From contig NZ_CANLXG010000001.1 in assembly GCF_947495025.1 (NCBI RefSeq), positions 248,001 through 312,000 on the forward strand: a stretch of 64,000 nucleotides of DNA, read 5' to 3'. This document shows, one piece after another, positions 17,302 to 26,729 of the stretch (positions are counted from its first letter, which is position 1; the number at the start of each line of letters is the position of its first letter). A program made the translations under genes and the position numbers. The DNA is from an uncultured Roseobacter sp. (GTDB lineage Bacteria; Pseudomonadota; Alphaproteobacteria; Rhodobacterales; Rhodobacteraceae). The notes beneath the pieces are model-generated. The model saw only the letters and a program-made list of their open reading frames with translations. It was not told the origin of the DNA and made no database searches.

Positions 17302-18036
17302 TTACACCCCTGTATCCGCAAATCCTGATGACATCCTGCGGATCAGAGCGTCATCTGATCCACCGATGAGCAGATATTCATAGGTGCCGTCCGACCATTT
17401 GGCCGCGTGCATACCTTCCATTTCGCGGGTGTCGGGCTGTCCGGCAGGCACATTGTCTGACCGGATGATACACAACGCGAGCGGCTCGCCCGTGCTGGTC
17501 AGAAACGCCAGCTGTACCAGCGCCCTGCCGTCGAAACTGAGAACCTGGGCGCGTTTGTACTCGGCGTCAGGAAAAGCGGTCAGGCGTGCCAGGTCAATCG
17601 GCTTGCCGATGGCCGCACCAACCCGTGCCAGCTCCCGTTGCTGATCTGAGGGCACCGGGGAAATATGGGAAAGTGTGCTGCTGGAGTAGAGCGCCTGGTA
17701 GGCGGCAACATACTCTGTCCAGCCATCATCTTTGCCACCAGGTATCAGAACCCCGATGGCAATACCGGCGGCCAGCGCGATACCCGCAGCGACGCTGGTG
17801 CTGCGCAACCAGCCGTTACCGGTTGTCTGCATGGCAGGGATGCTGGCCGGGGCAGGGTTCAGGAGAGTCTCGTAGCCTGCCCTGAGGGCCAGCGTGTCCA
17901 GTCCGAGAGCCCGGACACGCTGGCGCAGAACCGGGTCACGCTCCAGAGCGGCATCAATCAGAGCCACGGGCGCATGATCAGCTTCGCCGTCCAGGTAAGC
18001 GACAAGTTCCTCATCTGTGAAGTGCCTATCTTGCAT
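17302..18036 (-). CDS. Membrane anti-sigma factor
   Basis: A 244-residue protein with a short N-terminal cytoplasmic domain (FTDEELVAYLDGEADHAPV, the usual sigma-binding start of anti-sigma factors), one membrane helix (about 83-103, VAAGIALAAGIAIGVLIPGG), and a periplasmic C-terminal part of about 140 residues. No Cys/His zinc motif is seen in the N-terminal domain, so it is not a classic ZAS protein. It overlaps the ECF sigma gene by 11 bp, which supports the pairing. It should hold the sigma factor inactive until an envelope signal. Confidence 0.85.
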   Translation of the reverse strand: MQDRHFTDEELVAYLDGEADHAPVALIDAALERDPVLRQRVRALGLDTLALRAGYETLLNPAPASIPAMQTTGNGWLRSTSVAAGIALAAGIAIGVLIPGGKDDGWTEYVAAYQALYSSSTLSHISPVPSDQQRELARVGAAIGKPIDLARLTAFPDAEYKRAQVLSFDGRALVQLAFLTSTGEPLALCIIRSDNVPAGQPDTREMEGMHAAKWSDGTYEYLLIGGSDDALIRRMSSGFADTGV

Positions 18037-18556
18037 CCTGCGTCTCCTGATCGCGGAATTTCTGTCCCAGTGCGGCCCTCGCGGTCGCCAGACGGCTCAT
18101 TACTGTTCCCACCGGAACATCCAGAATGTCCGCCGCTTCGCGATAGCTGTAGCCTTCAGCATAAACAAGGATCACCGTAACGCGCTGCGCCTCTGGCAGA
18201 CGCAGCACCGTCCGCAGAACCTCGCGGTTCAGCGCCTGCCGCTCAGGGCCCGGTGCCGGATCCTCCACGACAGTCTCATCTACCGCGACAAGCCCGCCGC
18301 CGGTGCGAACCGCTGTCTTGCGCAGTGTGCTGATCCACAGGTTGTGTGTTATCCGGAACATCCACGCGTCTATACCGCTGCCCGGGGCAAAACGGGTGGC
18401 GTTTTCCATGGCACGCAGACAGGCGGCCTGCGCCAGATCATCTGCAGCGTCCCGGTTACCGGTCAGCGAGAGACTGTAACGCCAGAGGCGCGGAAAAACC
18501 TCCGGCAATACGTCACCAATTTGTTCAGCGGCCGTTTTGCGGCGCCAGATGCTCAT
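18026..18556 (-). CDS. ECF-type RNA polymerase sigma factor
   Basis: A 176-residue sigma-70 family protein of the extracytoplasmic-function type. Region 2 reads DDLAQAACLRAMENATRF with the downstream AWMFRITHNLWISTLRK; region 4 reads LPEAQRVTVILVYAEGYSYR and VPVGTVMSRLATARAAL, a helix-turn-helix. Regions 1 and 3 are absent as expected. It is read together with the anti-sigma gene that overlaps its 3' end. Its regulon is unknown; the adjacent YceI gene, separated by a terminator, is a candidate target. Confidence 0.93.
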   Translation of the reverse strand: MSIWRRKTAAEQIGDVLPEVFPRLWRYSLSLTGNRDAADDLAQAACLRAMENATRFAPGSGIDAWMFRITHNLWISTLRKTAVRTGGGLVAVDETVVEDPAPGPERQALNREVLRTVLRLPEAQRVTVILVYAEGYSYREAADILDVPVGTVMSRLATARAALGQKFRDQETQDAR

Positions 18557-18614
18557 TTTTCCGCTTTCGGGTCAGTCACAGTGCTACCTCATTTGCGCCC
18601 CGGCTCCGAACCGG

Positions 18615-18654
18615 AAAAAACACCCCTGGCCTGTCCGTTCAGACAAGGCAGGGG
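18615..18654 (-). terminator. Intrinsic terminator of the yceI gene
   Basis: On the minus strand, CCCCTG...CAGGGG arms extended inward by CC-TTGTC/GACA-GG pairs, followed after two bases by six T residues. It lies about 20 bp after the YceI stop and before the sigma-factor gene, so the sigma/anti-sigma pair should have its own promoter. Confidence 0.75.
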
Positions 18655-18674
18655 CACACTCGCTACAAAGTATG

Positions 18675-19259
18675 TCACTTTTCAAACACCATGCGAACTG
18701 ACACTGGCGTGACCCGTGTGATGCTGTCGAGGGATGCAAGTTCCATGAGCTTGTCGATTCCCGCGGTTATCCCAAGGTCGTCGGTTGACAGCATGATGAA
18801 GTCAGCCGTTGTGACCAGGACGCGGTCCTCAGCCAGTCGCGCGACCATCATCCGGGCCTCGATGTCGTTTTCGGTGCCGGCAAAGCTCAGTTCAGCTTCG
18901 ACATCCGCCAGCATTATGTCGCCTGTCCCGAGGGCTGAGAGCGCTTGCATGTCAATCTGTCCGCTGATCACTGCGCTGACCGGCCCGGAAGCAAAGACAT
19001 GCTCGTTCATCCGCTCGTTACGGATGTCGATGTTTGTCTGTACAGAAGCCAGATTGATGCTGATTTCGAGATCACCAGCTTCACTCACTTTCCCGGACAC
19101 ATCCGTAAAGTGATGAACTTCGCCAAATTCGCTGTTTTTGACCGAACCGAAAGCGACGCTGGACTGGTCGTCGACCGAAACCCAGCCTGCGTGTCCTCCC
19201 GCCAGAGCTGTTGTCGCGCTGAGCGCCAGAGCGCTGCAGAAACCTGCAAAAATCTTCAT
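18675..19259 (-). CDS. YceI-family periplasmic protein
   Basis: A 194-residue secreted protein of the YceI lipocalin-like family, which binds polyisoprenoid-type lipids. The start at 19259 follows GGGAGG; the signal peptide is MKIFAGFCSALALSATTALA. The mature protein shows the family pattern: SSVAFGSVKNSEFGEVHHF, DLEISINLASVQTNIDIRNE, and MLADVEAELSFAG. It sits upstream of an ECF sigma/anti-sigma pair on the same strand, with a terminator between, which hints at envelope stress but does not prove it. Confidence 0.88.
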   Translation of the reverse strand: MKIFAGFCSALALSATTALAGGHAGWVSVDDQSSVAFGSVKNSEFGEVHHFTDVSGKVSEAGDLEISINLASVQTNIDIRNERMNEHVFASGPVSAVISGQIDMQALSALGTGDIMLADVEAELSFAGTENDIEARMMVARLAEDRVLVTTADFIMLSTDDLGITAGIDKLMELASLDSITRVTPVSVRMVFEK

Positions 19260-19708
19260 GTGATGGTGCCTCCCAAAGTCAGTGAACACAGCGTCCACAT
19301 ACTGAAAACGCGCCAGGTGCCGGATTTATTCGGTTGCTTCTGCAAATAAGTGCAGAGCCTGCCATCACAAAACCGTGTGCCGGTCACGCGGCGGCACTCA
19401 GATCCATCATCTGACCAGTCGTAAAGTACCGGCCGGCAATCTGGTGGCTTGCGGCCGTGCGAAAGGTTGGCACAGTTTATCTCCCGGTCTCTGAAAGCGC
19501 GCCAGTGCACGTGGGACGCGCGCTCAGAATCTCAGCCTGAACGCGGGCAGGTCAATCGTACCGGACCAGCCAGAGCGCGCGACGTTCTGCCCGTGAGGAA
19601 ACGCGGCAACCGACAGAAAAAGCGCGGGCATTGTGTCTGTTCATTTCTGGCAGGGGGGCGGATCCGCGCGTTCTGGCGGAAACAACTGATCCGGCTGCAG
19701 GGCATCGC
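19260..19708. other. Gene-free gap between yceI and the TRAP permease gene
   Basis: About 450 bp. Open frames here are short and have atypical composition (for example Arg- and Cys-rich) and no ribosome sites. It must hold the yceI promoter. I see no tRNA, repeat or recognisable gene remnant. Confidence 0.6.
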
Positions 19709-21481
19709 TCAGACGAACAGACGTAAAAATATGACCCCGGTTCCTGTTGCACAGAGCATGGCCCGAACAGGAAACGTCCAGTTCGAGATGACGCCAAATG
19801 ACAAGCACCCCAGGCCGACAGCCATCTGCAGGAAAGCAATGCCCGACCCGACCGGATCAGTCTGCAAACGGATAATGTCGGGGTTCGCGATCATACCCAG
19901 CGGAATGATGTACAGCCCGATGCCAAGTGCCATCGCGCTCAGCGCCACTTTCAGCCAGTTCTCGCTGACCATGCCCGCAGCGATGAACACTGCTCCACAA
20001 ACCGGAGGGGTGATGGTGGAAAGAAGCGCAAACCAGAACACAAAGAGATGCGCCTGAAGTGGTTCAAGTCCGAGATCGATCAGGGCAGGTCCTGCAACCG
20101 ATACGCAGATGACATAAGCCGCTGTCGTGGGGACTTCCATGCCCAGCAGAAGGCAGGCAAGCGCGGTCAGCAGCAGCGATGGCCAGAGCAGACCACCCGA
20201 TCCCGAGACAATGAAAGAGGTCAGTTTCACCCCAAGGCCCGTGATACCAAGAACGCCAATAACAATTGATGCGCAGATGATAATTGAACCGATCATCGCA
20301 ATCTGTCGCCCTGCGTTGACACAGGCCGCTGCCAGACGCCCGGCTGCCAGTTTCGGATCAAAACCGGTCCTGCCATTGAAGAGCAATGCGATCAGGCCGA
20401 CGAAAATGGCCAGTGCCGCGGAATACTGCGGCGTGTACCTGAATGCGAACATCGCAACGAGCAACGTCGTGAACGGAACAACAAAAAATGCAGATGTTAT
20501 GATCACATCGCGCTTGTCCGGCCGCTGGTCGACCGGAACTTCTCTCAGATCATACCGGGTTGCGTAGGCGTCTATGCCCAGCCAGACGGCAGCAAAGAAC
20601 AGCACGGCCGGCAGGATTGCTGCAAACATAATCTCTGTGTAGGGAACACCGGTCAGTTCAACCATGACGAATGCGCCGGCACCCATCAGCGGTGGCATGA
20701 TCTGCCCGCCCGAAGACGCAACGGCCTCGACCGCGGCAGCCAGGCGTCTGGGATAGCCCAGTTTTGTCATTGCAGGCAGCGTCACAGCACCTGTGGACGC
20801 TACATTTGCGGAGGCCGAACCGGAGATCGAGCCAAAAAGAGCAGAGGACAGGACCGACACTTTTGCGGCGCCACCGCGCAGGCGGCCCGCAGCAGCGCTG
20901 GCAGCATTCATAAATCCCTGACCGGCTTCGCCTGCGTTCAGCACGGCGCCGAAAATGACAAAGACGGCCACAACTCCCACCGATACACCTGTCAGGCTGC
21001 CCCAGATACCGCCCTCGGCGATTGTCAGTGTACCAAGAAAGCTGCCAAGGGGTGTTCCGGAATGGCCGAATTCGCCCGGGATGAGGTTCCCGAAAAGCCC
21101 GTATGCCAGCATGACGGCTGCAACAGCAGGAAGCGGCCAGCCGATCATCCGGCGTGCGCCCTCCATCACAAGCAGCAGCAGGAATATGGCCATGGCAGTT
21201 TGCAGCCGGCCTTCCAGAAACCCGTACTGATCCTTGAGGTTCTGATGGTTGAGCGCAATCCACAGACAGCATCCGATACCAAGAATGGTCAGAACAACGT
21301 CTGTTGAAAACCGCAGCTTTCCGGCGGAGCTGAACAGAAAAACCCAGGGCAGGATCATCGCGAGGTGCAGCGGGCGTGACACCAGATTGGGGACAAGTCC
21401 GTAAAAGATGAGGCCGAGATGCGCCACAATCATCAGAAGCCCCAGAAGGACCCAGGGCGTCCTGAAGCGGTCTTCGGTCAT
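19709..21481 (-). CDS. TRAP transporter fused permease (TAXI type)
   Basis: A 590-residue membrane protein in which the small and large TRAP permease subunits are fused. The conserved block SALFGSISGSASANVASTGAVTLPAM and, further on, GGQIMPPLMGAGAFVMVE are hallmarks of DctM-type subunits of the TAXI class; the C-terminal EVPTTAAYVICVSVAGPAL and TPPVCGAVFIAA match too. It should use an ion gradient to import the solute held by the binding protein encoded 54 bp upstream. The N-terminal DctQ-like part is short, giving a smaller protein than the 738-residue paralogue further right in this window. Substrate unknown. Confidence 0.92.
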   Translation of the reverse strand: MTEDRFRTPWVLLGLLMIVAHLGLIFYGLVPNLVSRPLHLAMILPWVFLFSSAGKLRFSTDVVLTILGIGCCLWIALNHQNLKDQYGFLEGRLQTAMAIFLLLLVMEGARRMIGWPLPAVAAVMLAYGLFGNLIPGEFGHSGTPLGSFLGTLTIAEGGIWGSLTGVSVGVVAVFVIFGAVLNAGEAGQGFMNAASAAAGRLRGGAAKVSVLSSALFGSISGSASANVASTGAVTLPAMTKLGYPRRLAAAVEAVASSGGQIMPPLMGAGAFVMVELTGVPYTEIMFAAILPAVLFFAAVWLGIDAYATRYDLREVPVDQRPDKRDVIITSAFFVVPFTTLLVAMFAFRYTPQYSAALAIFVGLIALLFNGRTGFDPKLAAGRLAAACVNAGRQIAMIGSIIICASIVIGVLGITGLGVKLTSFIVSGSGGLLWPSLLLTALACLLLGMEVPTTAAYVICVSVAGPALIDLGLEPLQAHLFVFWFALLSTITPPVCGAVFIAAGMVSENWLKVALSAMALGIGLYIIPLGMIANPDIIRLQTDPVGSGIAFLQMAVGLGCLSFGVISNWTFPVRAMLCATGTGVIFLRLFV

Positions 21482-21498
21482 ATAAACGTTCCCGGATT

Positions 21499-21525
21499 AA
21501 TGCCCGGCGGTAAGCGCCGGGCATT
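21499..21525 (-). promoter_or_regulatory. Stem-loop between TAXI binding-protein and permease genes
   Basis: A perfect 11-base-pair stem (AATGCCCGGCG / CGCCGGGCATT) with a five-base loop, in the 54 bp between the binding-protein stop and the permease start. No T tract follows. Such hairpins commonly protect the upstream message or partly terminate, giving more binding protein than permease; that role is inferred. A similar hairpin lies at the same place in the other TAXI operon of this window. Confidence 0.6.
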
Positions 21526-21535
21526 TATGTGTAAA

Positions 21536-22492
21536 TCAGCGATGCGCGTCAGTAATTTCTGCGCCGGTCTCTTCATAATACCTGAGCGCGCCGGGATGAA
21601 TTTGCGTTGTGATGTTGGCAATCATGTTGGGGTTGATGCCATTCCACCAGGCGGCCGCACTTCCCATCTCATCGCGCTGCTCCCAGAAGGTCCTGGTCAG
21701 CAGATAGGCCGTTTCGTCGTCCATTGCTGTTGTTGTATAGGCGACAACCGGCAGAGACGTTGTCAGGATGTCTTCGTCCTGACCTGCGTATGTGCCTGCG
21801 GGAATGGTCAGTGGTGTCCGTTTGGTCTGTGCTACCTGGTCGTCCGACAGGGAAAGAACCGTAACACCTGTGGATGCCGCAGCTTCGATCACGTTTGGTG
21901 CCGGATAGGAACCTGCTGTGACAAAGCCATCAATCTGACCGTTTTTCAGAGCAGCCACAGCGTTCGACAGTTCGGAATCGGCCAGGGTGACCTTGCCTTC
22001 AAGACCAAAGAGGCCGAGGTATTTTTCGCCCTCACGCGCGCCGAACGATCCGCTGCCCAGCAGGATTGTCTTGCCTTCCATACCTTCGAACGAGGTGATG
22101 CCACTCGCTTCGGACACCACAAAATGCATTGTCAGCGAAGGGATCGGAAACAGGGCACGGATTTCGTCAAAGGCAGGGTCTCCTTTACCTTCGAACATCG
22201 CTGCACCGCGTTGCGCAAGGCCCACGAGAGCCGGTGGTGTCGTGAAAACGTAGTCACCACCGCGCGCGCGGACTTCCATCACGTTCTGTACAGACCCCTG
22301 GCTCTCCTCGACGGTGACAACAACGCCGCCATCCGTGCCAGCGCGCATCGCCTCGGAAATCTGCACGCCCATCTGATAATAGGAAGATGCGGTTTTCGCC
22401 GACTTGTATGTGATCCGTTCCTGCGCGAATGCGGATGTGGACATAAGTGCGGCTGCTGATACAGCCACGAGCGTTTTTACAAGGTGTTTCAT
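21536..22492 (-). CDS. TAXI-family TRAP transporter solute-binding protein
   Basis: A 318-residue periplasmic binding protein. The signal peptide is MKHLVKTLVAVSAAALMSTSAFA, and a strong ribosome site GGAGGGAG precedes the ATG. ITYKSAKTASSYYQMGVQISEAMRAG and GKTILLGSGSFGAREGEKYL follow the TAXI pattern (the latter corresponds to the conserved 'G.R...G..G' loop). It starts the operon with the fused permease. Substrate is not predictable; known family members carry glutamate, 2-oxoglutarate or similar small acids. Confidence 0.9.
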   Translation of the reverse strand: MKHLVKTLVAVSAAALMSTSAFAQERITYKSAKTASSYYQMGVQISEAMRAGTDGGVVVTVEESQGSVQNVMEVRARGGDYVFTTPPALVGLAQRGAAMFEGKGDPAFDEIRALFPIPSLTMHFVVSEASGITSFEGMEGKTILLGSGSFGAREGEKYLGLFGLEGKVTLADSELSNAVAALKNGQIDGFVTAGSYPAPNVIEAAASTGVTVLSLSDDQVAQTKRTPLTIPAGTYAGQDEDILTTSLPVVAYTTTAMDDETAYLLTRTFWEQRDEMGSAAAWWNGINPNMIANITTQIHPGALRYYEETGAEITDAHR

Positions 22493-22752
22493 GGCATCTC
22501 CCTCCCAGAGACAAATATTGATACGGAAATTCTATCGGGTTTTTATGCTGTTGTCGCAAGGGGGTTGTAGAGAAACGCGCGTCATGAGCCGGGCATACTG
22601 TTTGATCCGGATTGACCGGCAACATCCGTCTTTCGTGCCATCCGCGCCTGCGGCCTCCGCCGGAACGGGGCGCTGCGACGGGCCGGGAATGATAAACTGC
22701 ACCGGCAAAGGGCGGAGCATCCGGCGTTTGACAGGACCGCAAAGAAAGCCGT

Positions 22753-23376
22753 TCACCCCGTTCTGGTTGCAACAATGCCCCGACTTGTCCGCGACGGCGG
22801 ACCTGAGGGGAACGCGTAGACCCGGTCTGTATGAAACCCTGCATCCCCGAGCAGCGCTGTAATTTCGTCCTGGCGAAAAGTCCTGTGCCGCCATTGCAGC
22901 CAGATGATCGAATTGCACCAGTGCGGTTTCGACACCACGAGGTACAGCCTGCCTCCCGGGCGTAGAAGATCTCTGAGCTGTCGAAGCGCCGTCAGCGGGT
23001 CGGGGCAATGCTCGATAACATGGGCCGCCATGACCACGTCCGACGGACGGGGCGCTGCCTGTCCAAGCAGGGCCTGTATCAGCCCTGGCTCAACGTCCCG
23101 GCACTGCAGCGCGGCCAGACCGCGTTCGAGCATCGCGCGGCTGGGGTCGATCAGGGTCAGGCTGGCTGGCGCGCCGTTTATTGCAACCCAGGCTTCGGCA
23201 AATGACGCGGTGCCGCATCCGACGTCAGTGACGCTGACATCCGGACCGCTCTGATTTTCCGGCGCCGAGAGAAACCCCAGATAACCATCGTAGTATCCAA
23301 GGGTGCGCATTTTGTCGCCCCAGCGGGGGGCCGCGACATCATAGCGGCTGTTCAGTGGGGCTGAGGTATCTGTCAT
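22753..23376 (-). CDS. Class I SAM-dependent methyltransferase
   Basis: A 207-residue Rossmann-fold methyltransferase. Motif I is VTDVGCGTASFAEAW (about residue 48), an acidic residue at the end of beta-2 follows in LTLIDPSRAMLE, and the HVIEHCPDPLTALRQLRDLL segment is the post-II region common to UbiE/Methyltransf_11 proteins. The Trp-rich stretch PHWCNSIIWLQWRHRTF may line the acceptor site. Substrate is unknown. It lies between the TRAP operon and an LLM-class oxidoreductase gene on the same strand, 42 bp from the latter, and may be co-transcribed with it. Confidence 0.85.
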   Translation of the reverse strand: MTDTSAPLNSRYDVAAPRWGDKMRTLGYYDGYLGFLSAPENQSGPDVSVTDVGCGTASFAEAWVAINGAPASLTLIDPSRAMLERGLAALQCRDVEPGLIQALLGQAAPRPSDVVMAAHVIEHCPDPLTALRQLRDLLRPGGRLYLVVSKPHWCNSIIWLQWRHRTFRQDEITALLGDAGFHTDRVYAFPSGPPSRTSRGIVATRTG

Positions 23377-23418
23377 TGCAGAACTGTGCCATTCAAATGG
23401 TCCGTTTTCCAGACCATC

Positions 23419-24399
23419 TCATGGAAAACTCTGCGAGAAGTCCGGCAATATCTCGCTTGCAATCCGTTCCAGAGTGGGCTCGATGCCGGCGTTATTGTAG
23501 CGCAGGTTGAGCATTACGTGGTTCACGCCGATTGCCTCCAGCGATTTCAGGTGATCGCGCAGGAAACCGGTGCCGGCCGCATAGCCCAGCGCAATGGGGC
23601 GGGCCGGCATGCGGGAGTTTTCCATCACATCAACATAGAGGGACTGGATCACCGGCTTGTCGGTATCACAGAAATTTTTCACACGCGCGCGGTAGTCAGC
23701 GACGATCTGCTCCTGTTGTTCGAGCCTGCGGGGATAGGTGATCCAGCCGTCACCATGTTCGGCCCCCCATTCAGACGACTGCTGTGCCCCGCCGGTGATG
23801 AACATGGGGATACGTCCCGATACGGGTTTCGGCAGCATATCGATATAGCCCTTCAACTGGCCCTGTTGCCCGTCAAAAGTTGGAAAATCCTGAAAGGTCG
23901 CCCGGATGTAATCGACACTGTCCCGGAACCGGGCGCCGCGGTTGTCGTAGTCCATCGCAAGGGCAGGGTATTCTTCCGGCCTGTCACCGGAGGCAATGCC
24001 CAGGAGCATCCGTCCATCCGACAGCATGTCGACAGATGCGGCACTCTTGGCCACGTGAGCGGGGTGGCGCAGGGGCAGGACAGCGCTGGCGATGCCCAGC
24101 CCTATCCGGTCAGTCGCCGCCGCCAGTGCGCCCAGGTAGACAAACGGATCGAGCATCTGCCCAACATCGCCGAAAGACGGTACATGAAAGGGAACATCCC
24201 TGAGCCACAGTGCCGTAAAACCGAGAGCCTCCGCCAGCTTCGCCCGCTCGATATGGCGCTCCAGGGTGGGAAATTCCTCATAGGCACAGGCCTCCAGCGG
24301 GGTGACCAGACCAACCGTGAGCCTGCCGGGGTTGAATGCCGCTGAATAAGCCCGGTTAAACGCTGGAAAGGACCGGGTCTCTCTGGTGTCGCTCATCAT
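23419..24399 (-). CDS. LLM-class flavin-dependent oxidoreductase
   Basis: A 326-residue luciferase-like TIM-barrel protein that would use FMN or F420, most likely reduced FMN here. Family segments include ERAKLAEALGFTALWLRDVP, GQMLDPFVYLGALAAATDRI-GLGIA and SAASVDMLSDGRMLLGIASGD, then FITGGAQQSSEWGAEHGDGW. Length matches the family. Substrate is unknown; relatives act on alkanesulfonates, nitrilotriacetate-type chelators and aldehydes. Two consecutive ATGs begin the frame, with GAGAG in front. Confidence 0.88.
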   Translation of the reverse strand: MMSDTRETRSFPAFNRAYSAAFNPGRLTVGLVTPLEACAYEEFPTLERHIERAKLAEALGFTALWLRDVPFHVPSFGDVGQMLDPFVYLGALAAATDRIGLGIASAVLPLRHPAHVAKSAASVDMLSDGRMLLGIASGDRPEEYPALAMDYDNRGARFRDSVDYIRATFQDFPTFDGQQGQLKGYIDMLPKPVSGRIPMFITGGAQQSSEWGAEHGDGWITYPRRLEQQEQIVADYRARVKNFCDTDKPVIQSLYVDVMENSRMPARPIALGYAAGTGFLRDHLKSLEAIGVNHVMLNLRYNNAGIEPTLERIASEILPDFSQSFP

Positions 24400-24407
24400 G
24401 AAATCTC

Positions 24408-25138
24408 TCAGGTGGTGTCCGGTAGTACATGGACACAGATCTCAGTCCGGGGAAACCCACAGTCTGGGCAGAGCCCGCCTGGTCCTGGATCTGTCCTGCC
24501 TGACTGACTGGTGTGCGGTGCAGAACGCGGCTGGAACGCCGTCAAGACAATCGCCGGATGTTGGCAAGCAGCGGTGCAACCCGCTGGTGACCGGCATTGC
24601 CAAACTGGCATGTCCGCGGCCTTCTGGGCCAGTCGATCTGTCGCGCTCAGTGCTGATATGAGTGGCTCAGCGATGATGCAGCACGCTCTGCCGGTGAAGC
24701 TGCCTGAAGAGGTCGCTGCAATGGCTGCAAAAATGATTTTGACCATCAGACTTTCCCGCAGATCGCTCGCTGTCGCCGGGAACACCTGATCTGCAAAGCC
24801 GGAAAAGTACATCACCAGAAGGGCCAGCAGGGTTATCCGCTCCCCTTTGATCTGAATCCACCAACCGGATTTCCGAAGTGTCAGGCTGTTCTGCCGGCCG
24901 AAAGCGAGGATGACACCAGAAAAACAGGCATCAGAAAAGGCCATGCGGCTGGCCGGCGCATTTGCCGGGTCTCTGATTGAAGGGGTCGCTGAAAGGCCGA
25001 ACAACGGATGGGAAAATATAGCACAACCGGACTGTTGCGGGTGCGCATGACCAACAGATCACTCGCGACAATGACACAGAAAAGGGTCGACACACAGACG
25101 GGCGCATTCCGCAAGGTACCGATCAGAAGATCATTCAT
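24408..25138 (-). pseudogene. Frameshifted DUF6622-like membrane protein
   Basis: Two reading frames together resemble a single DUF6622-type four-helix membrane protein. The first starts at 25138 after a GGGGAG ribosome site (MNDLLIGTLRNAPVCVSTLF...) and has the membrane start of the family; near 25010-25025 similarity jumps to another frame (PLFGLSATPS..., then IKGERITLLALLVMYFSG and AAIAATSSGSFTGRA), which gives the last two helices. The second frame then runs on about 70 residues with no family character to a stop at 24408. This suggests at least one frameshift, real or from sequencing. Family identification is from memory of the pattern. Confidence 0.5.
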
Positions 25139-25264
25139 TGCATCTCCCCAGTGTACGCGATCCGGGCGGTGTTCCAGCACAGATGCACTGCAGGCATGGG
25201 GCCTGCAGCGTTCAGGTGGCGGCACACCGGCGCGCATGACGGGACAAAACTGCTGCCATGCGTG

Positions 25265-26443
25265 TCAGGTCATCTCGTCCAGAAACCTGCGATAGATGTC
25301 CGTTGTTTCGCTTTTGTCGAACGGCGTCTGAACCCAGTGCCGGTCTGTGTTGATGTTTCCGACCGGAACGATGTGCCGTGCGATGTCCGGTGGCGTGGTT
25401 TCATCAACCGATCCGCTTTCCCAGTCGTGCAGAGCTGTCGAGTACCGGACAAGGGCTCCGGTTACCGGCAGCTCGATCAGCCCGCCTTCGGCAAAAAACC
25501 TCAGTCCGTCACCCGGCTCTTCTCCCACGAGTGTCAGCCTGTTGCCCAGCCTGTATTTCAGGATGGCGACGAATACGATTGCTGCGGAAAATGTAAACCT
25601 GTCCATCAGCACGGTACAGTGGCCTGACTGACAGCTGCTGGTGACGGCATCTGCCAGCGGCATAGCCTCCAGAAAGCTGCCGCCGGTATTCCCACGGACA
25701 TCCAGCACAAGACGACAGCCCGGCACTGCGCGTATATTGTCAGCTGCGTCCGAGACCGCGCGGCGCAGTGCATGACGTTCCTCATCAAAGAACGACGGCA
25801 GCGCGACGGCGCGACAGTTATCCGGCCATTCCATAACGCTGGCAAATGACCGGACGCCCGGGTCAGGCTCTGACAGGCCGTGTTCGTTCCGCGGATAAAG
25901 TTCAGTGGCAGGAACGGTCTGTGTTACCGGCATCTGTAAATCGCTGACCCGGCCCGCGGCGTACTGCAGCCGGTATCTGATCGTGGGCGCGTCGGTGGAT
26001 ATGCCCAGTGCGGACAATGCGGCAGGCCAGGCCATCAGTATCGGGCCTGTAACGCGTTTTCTCTGACGCGTTCCGGCCAGCAAAGGCTGCATACGCTCTT
26101 CAATGACATCCACCGTGACATCGTTCACAGCAATCAGCCGGGCAGGCGGCAGCCCAGACCCTTTTCCGGCCACTCTGGTCAGAAACACCGAACCGCCGCA
26201 GCTGACGAAACGACAGGGCAACACTCTGATTGCTTCATTCGGAATCAGACGCGTGTGCCCGTTTTCCGCAAGCGCCAGAAGCGACATTGCCGACAGCAGA
26301 AACTCATCTGTTTTTCCCTGCAGGGCGCTCTGCCGGACAGCCTCAATATGTCTGTCCTTCGTCTCCCGCGCGACGGTCCCGAAGGACGGATCAGCGCGTT
26401 CAACAGTATCCAGAATAAGGTCGAGATCTTGCGATAGGGGCAC
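25265..26443 (-). CDS. S41-family peptidase-like protein
   Basis: A 392-residue protein with a C-terminal-processing-protease (S41) core. LVLDVRGNTGGSFLEAMPLA is the conserved strand-loop, and DRFTFSAAIVFVAILK holds the position of the catalytic Ser (TFSA). The N-terminal half has ENGHTRLIP, often seen in tail-specific protease-like S41 proteins, but no recognisable PDZ motif. No signal peptide is visible from the GTG start at 26443, which also lacks a ribosome site, so the true start or localisation is unsure. Function is unknown. Confidence 0.75.
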   Translation of the reverse strand: MPLSQDLDLILDTVERADPSFGTVARETKDRHIEAVRQSALQGKTDEFLLSAMSLLALAENGHTRLIPNEAIRVLPCRFVSCGGSVFLTRVAGKGSGLPPARLIAVNDVTVDVIEERMQPLLAGTRQRKRVTGPILMAWPAALSALGISTDAPTIRYRLQYAAGRVSDLQMPVTQTVPATELYPRNEHGLSEPDPGVRSFASVMEWPDNCRAVALPSFFDEERHALRRAVSDAADNIRAVPGCRLVLDVRGNTGGSFLEAMPLADAVTSSCQSGHCTVLMDRFTFSAAIVFVAILKYRLGNRLTLVGEEPGDGLRFFAEGGLIELPVTGALVRYSTALHDWESGSVDETTPPDIARHIVPVGNINTDRHWVQTPFDKSETTDIYRRFLDEMT

Positions 26444-26729
26444 AGCGTGACGTTAGCCGCGGCAGGATCGCGTTGTCCATCCCGCTGGTTTCCCATGTCC
26501 GGTCGTCTGCCGGCAGGTCCGGCCTGAGGTGGCGCTGAGGGTCAGAACCTGTGGTTTGTCAGATGCGTCAATGGGGAGTATGCAAAGCGCTTTTTTGCTC
26601 AACGGCCTCTGACATGTCATCACCTGCTGCCGGCAAAAATGCTGTTCAGGACAGGTTCAGCCGAGAGGCCTCACCCAGAAAAATGCTTCCCAAAAACAGG
26701 AATCTGTCTAAGCTGCAGGAACTTACGTG

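Noticed and set aside
19449..20057. A 202-codon plus-strand frame
   Set aside because: More than half lies antisense to the TRAP permease gene; composition is atypical.
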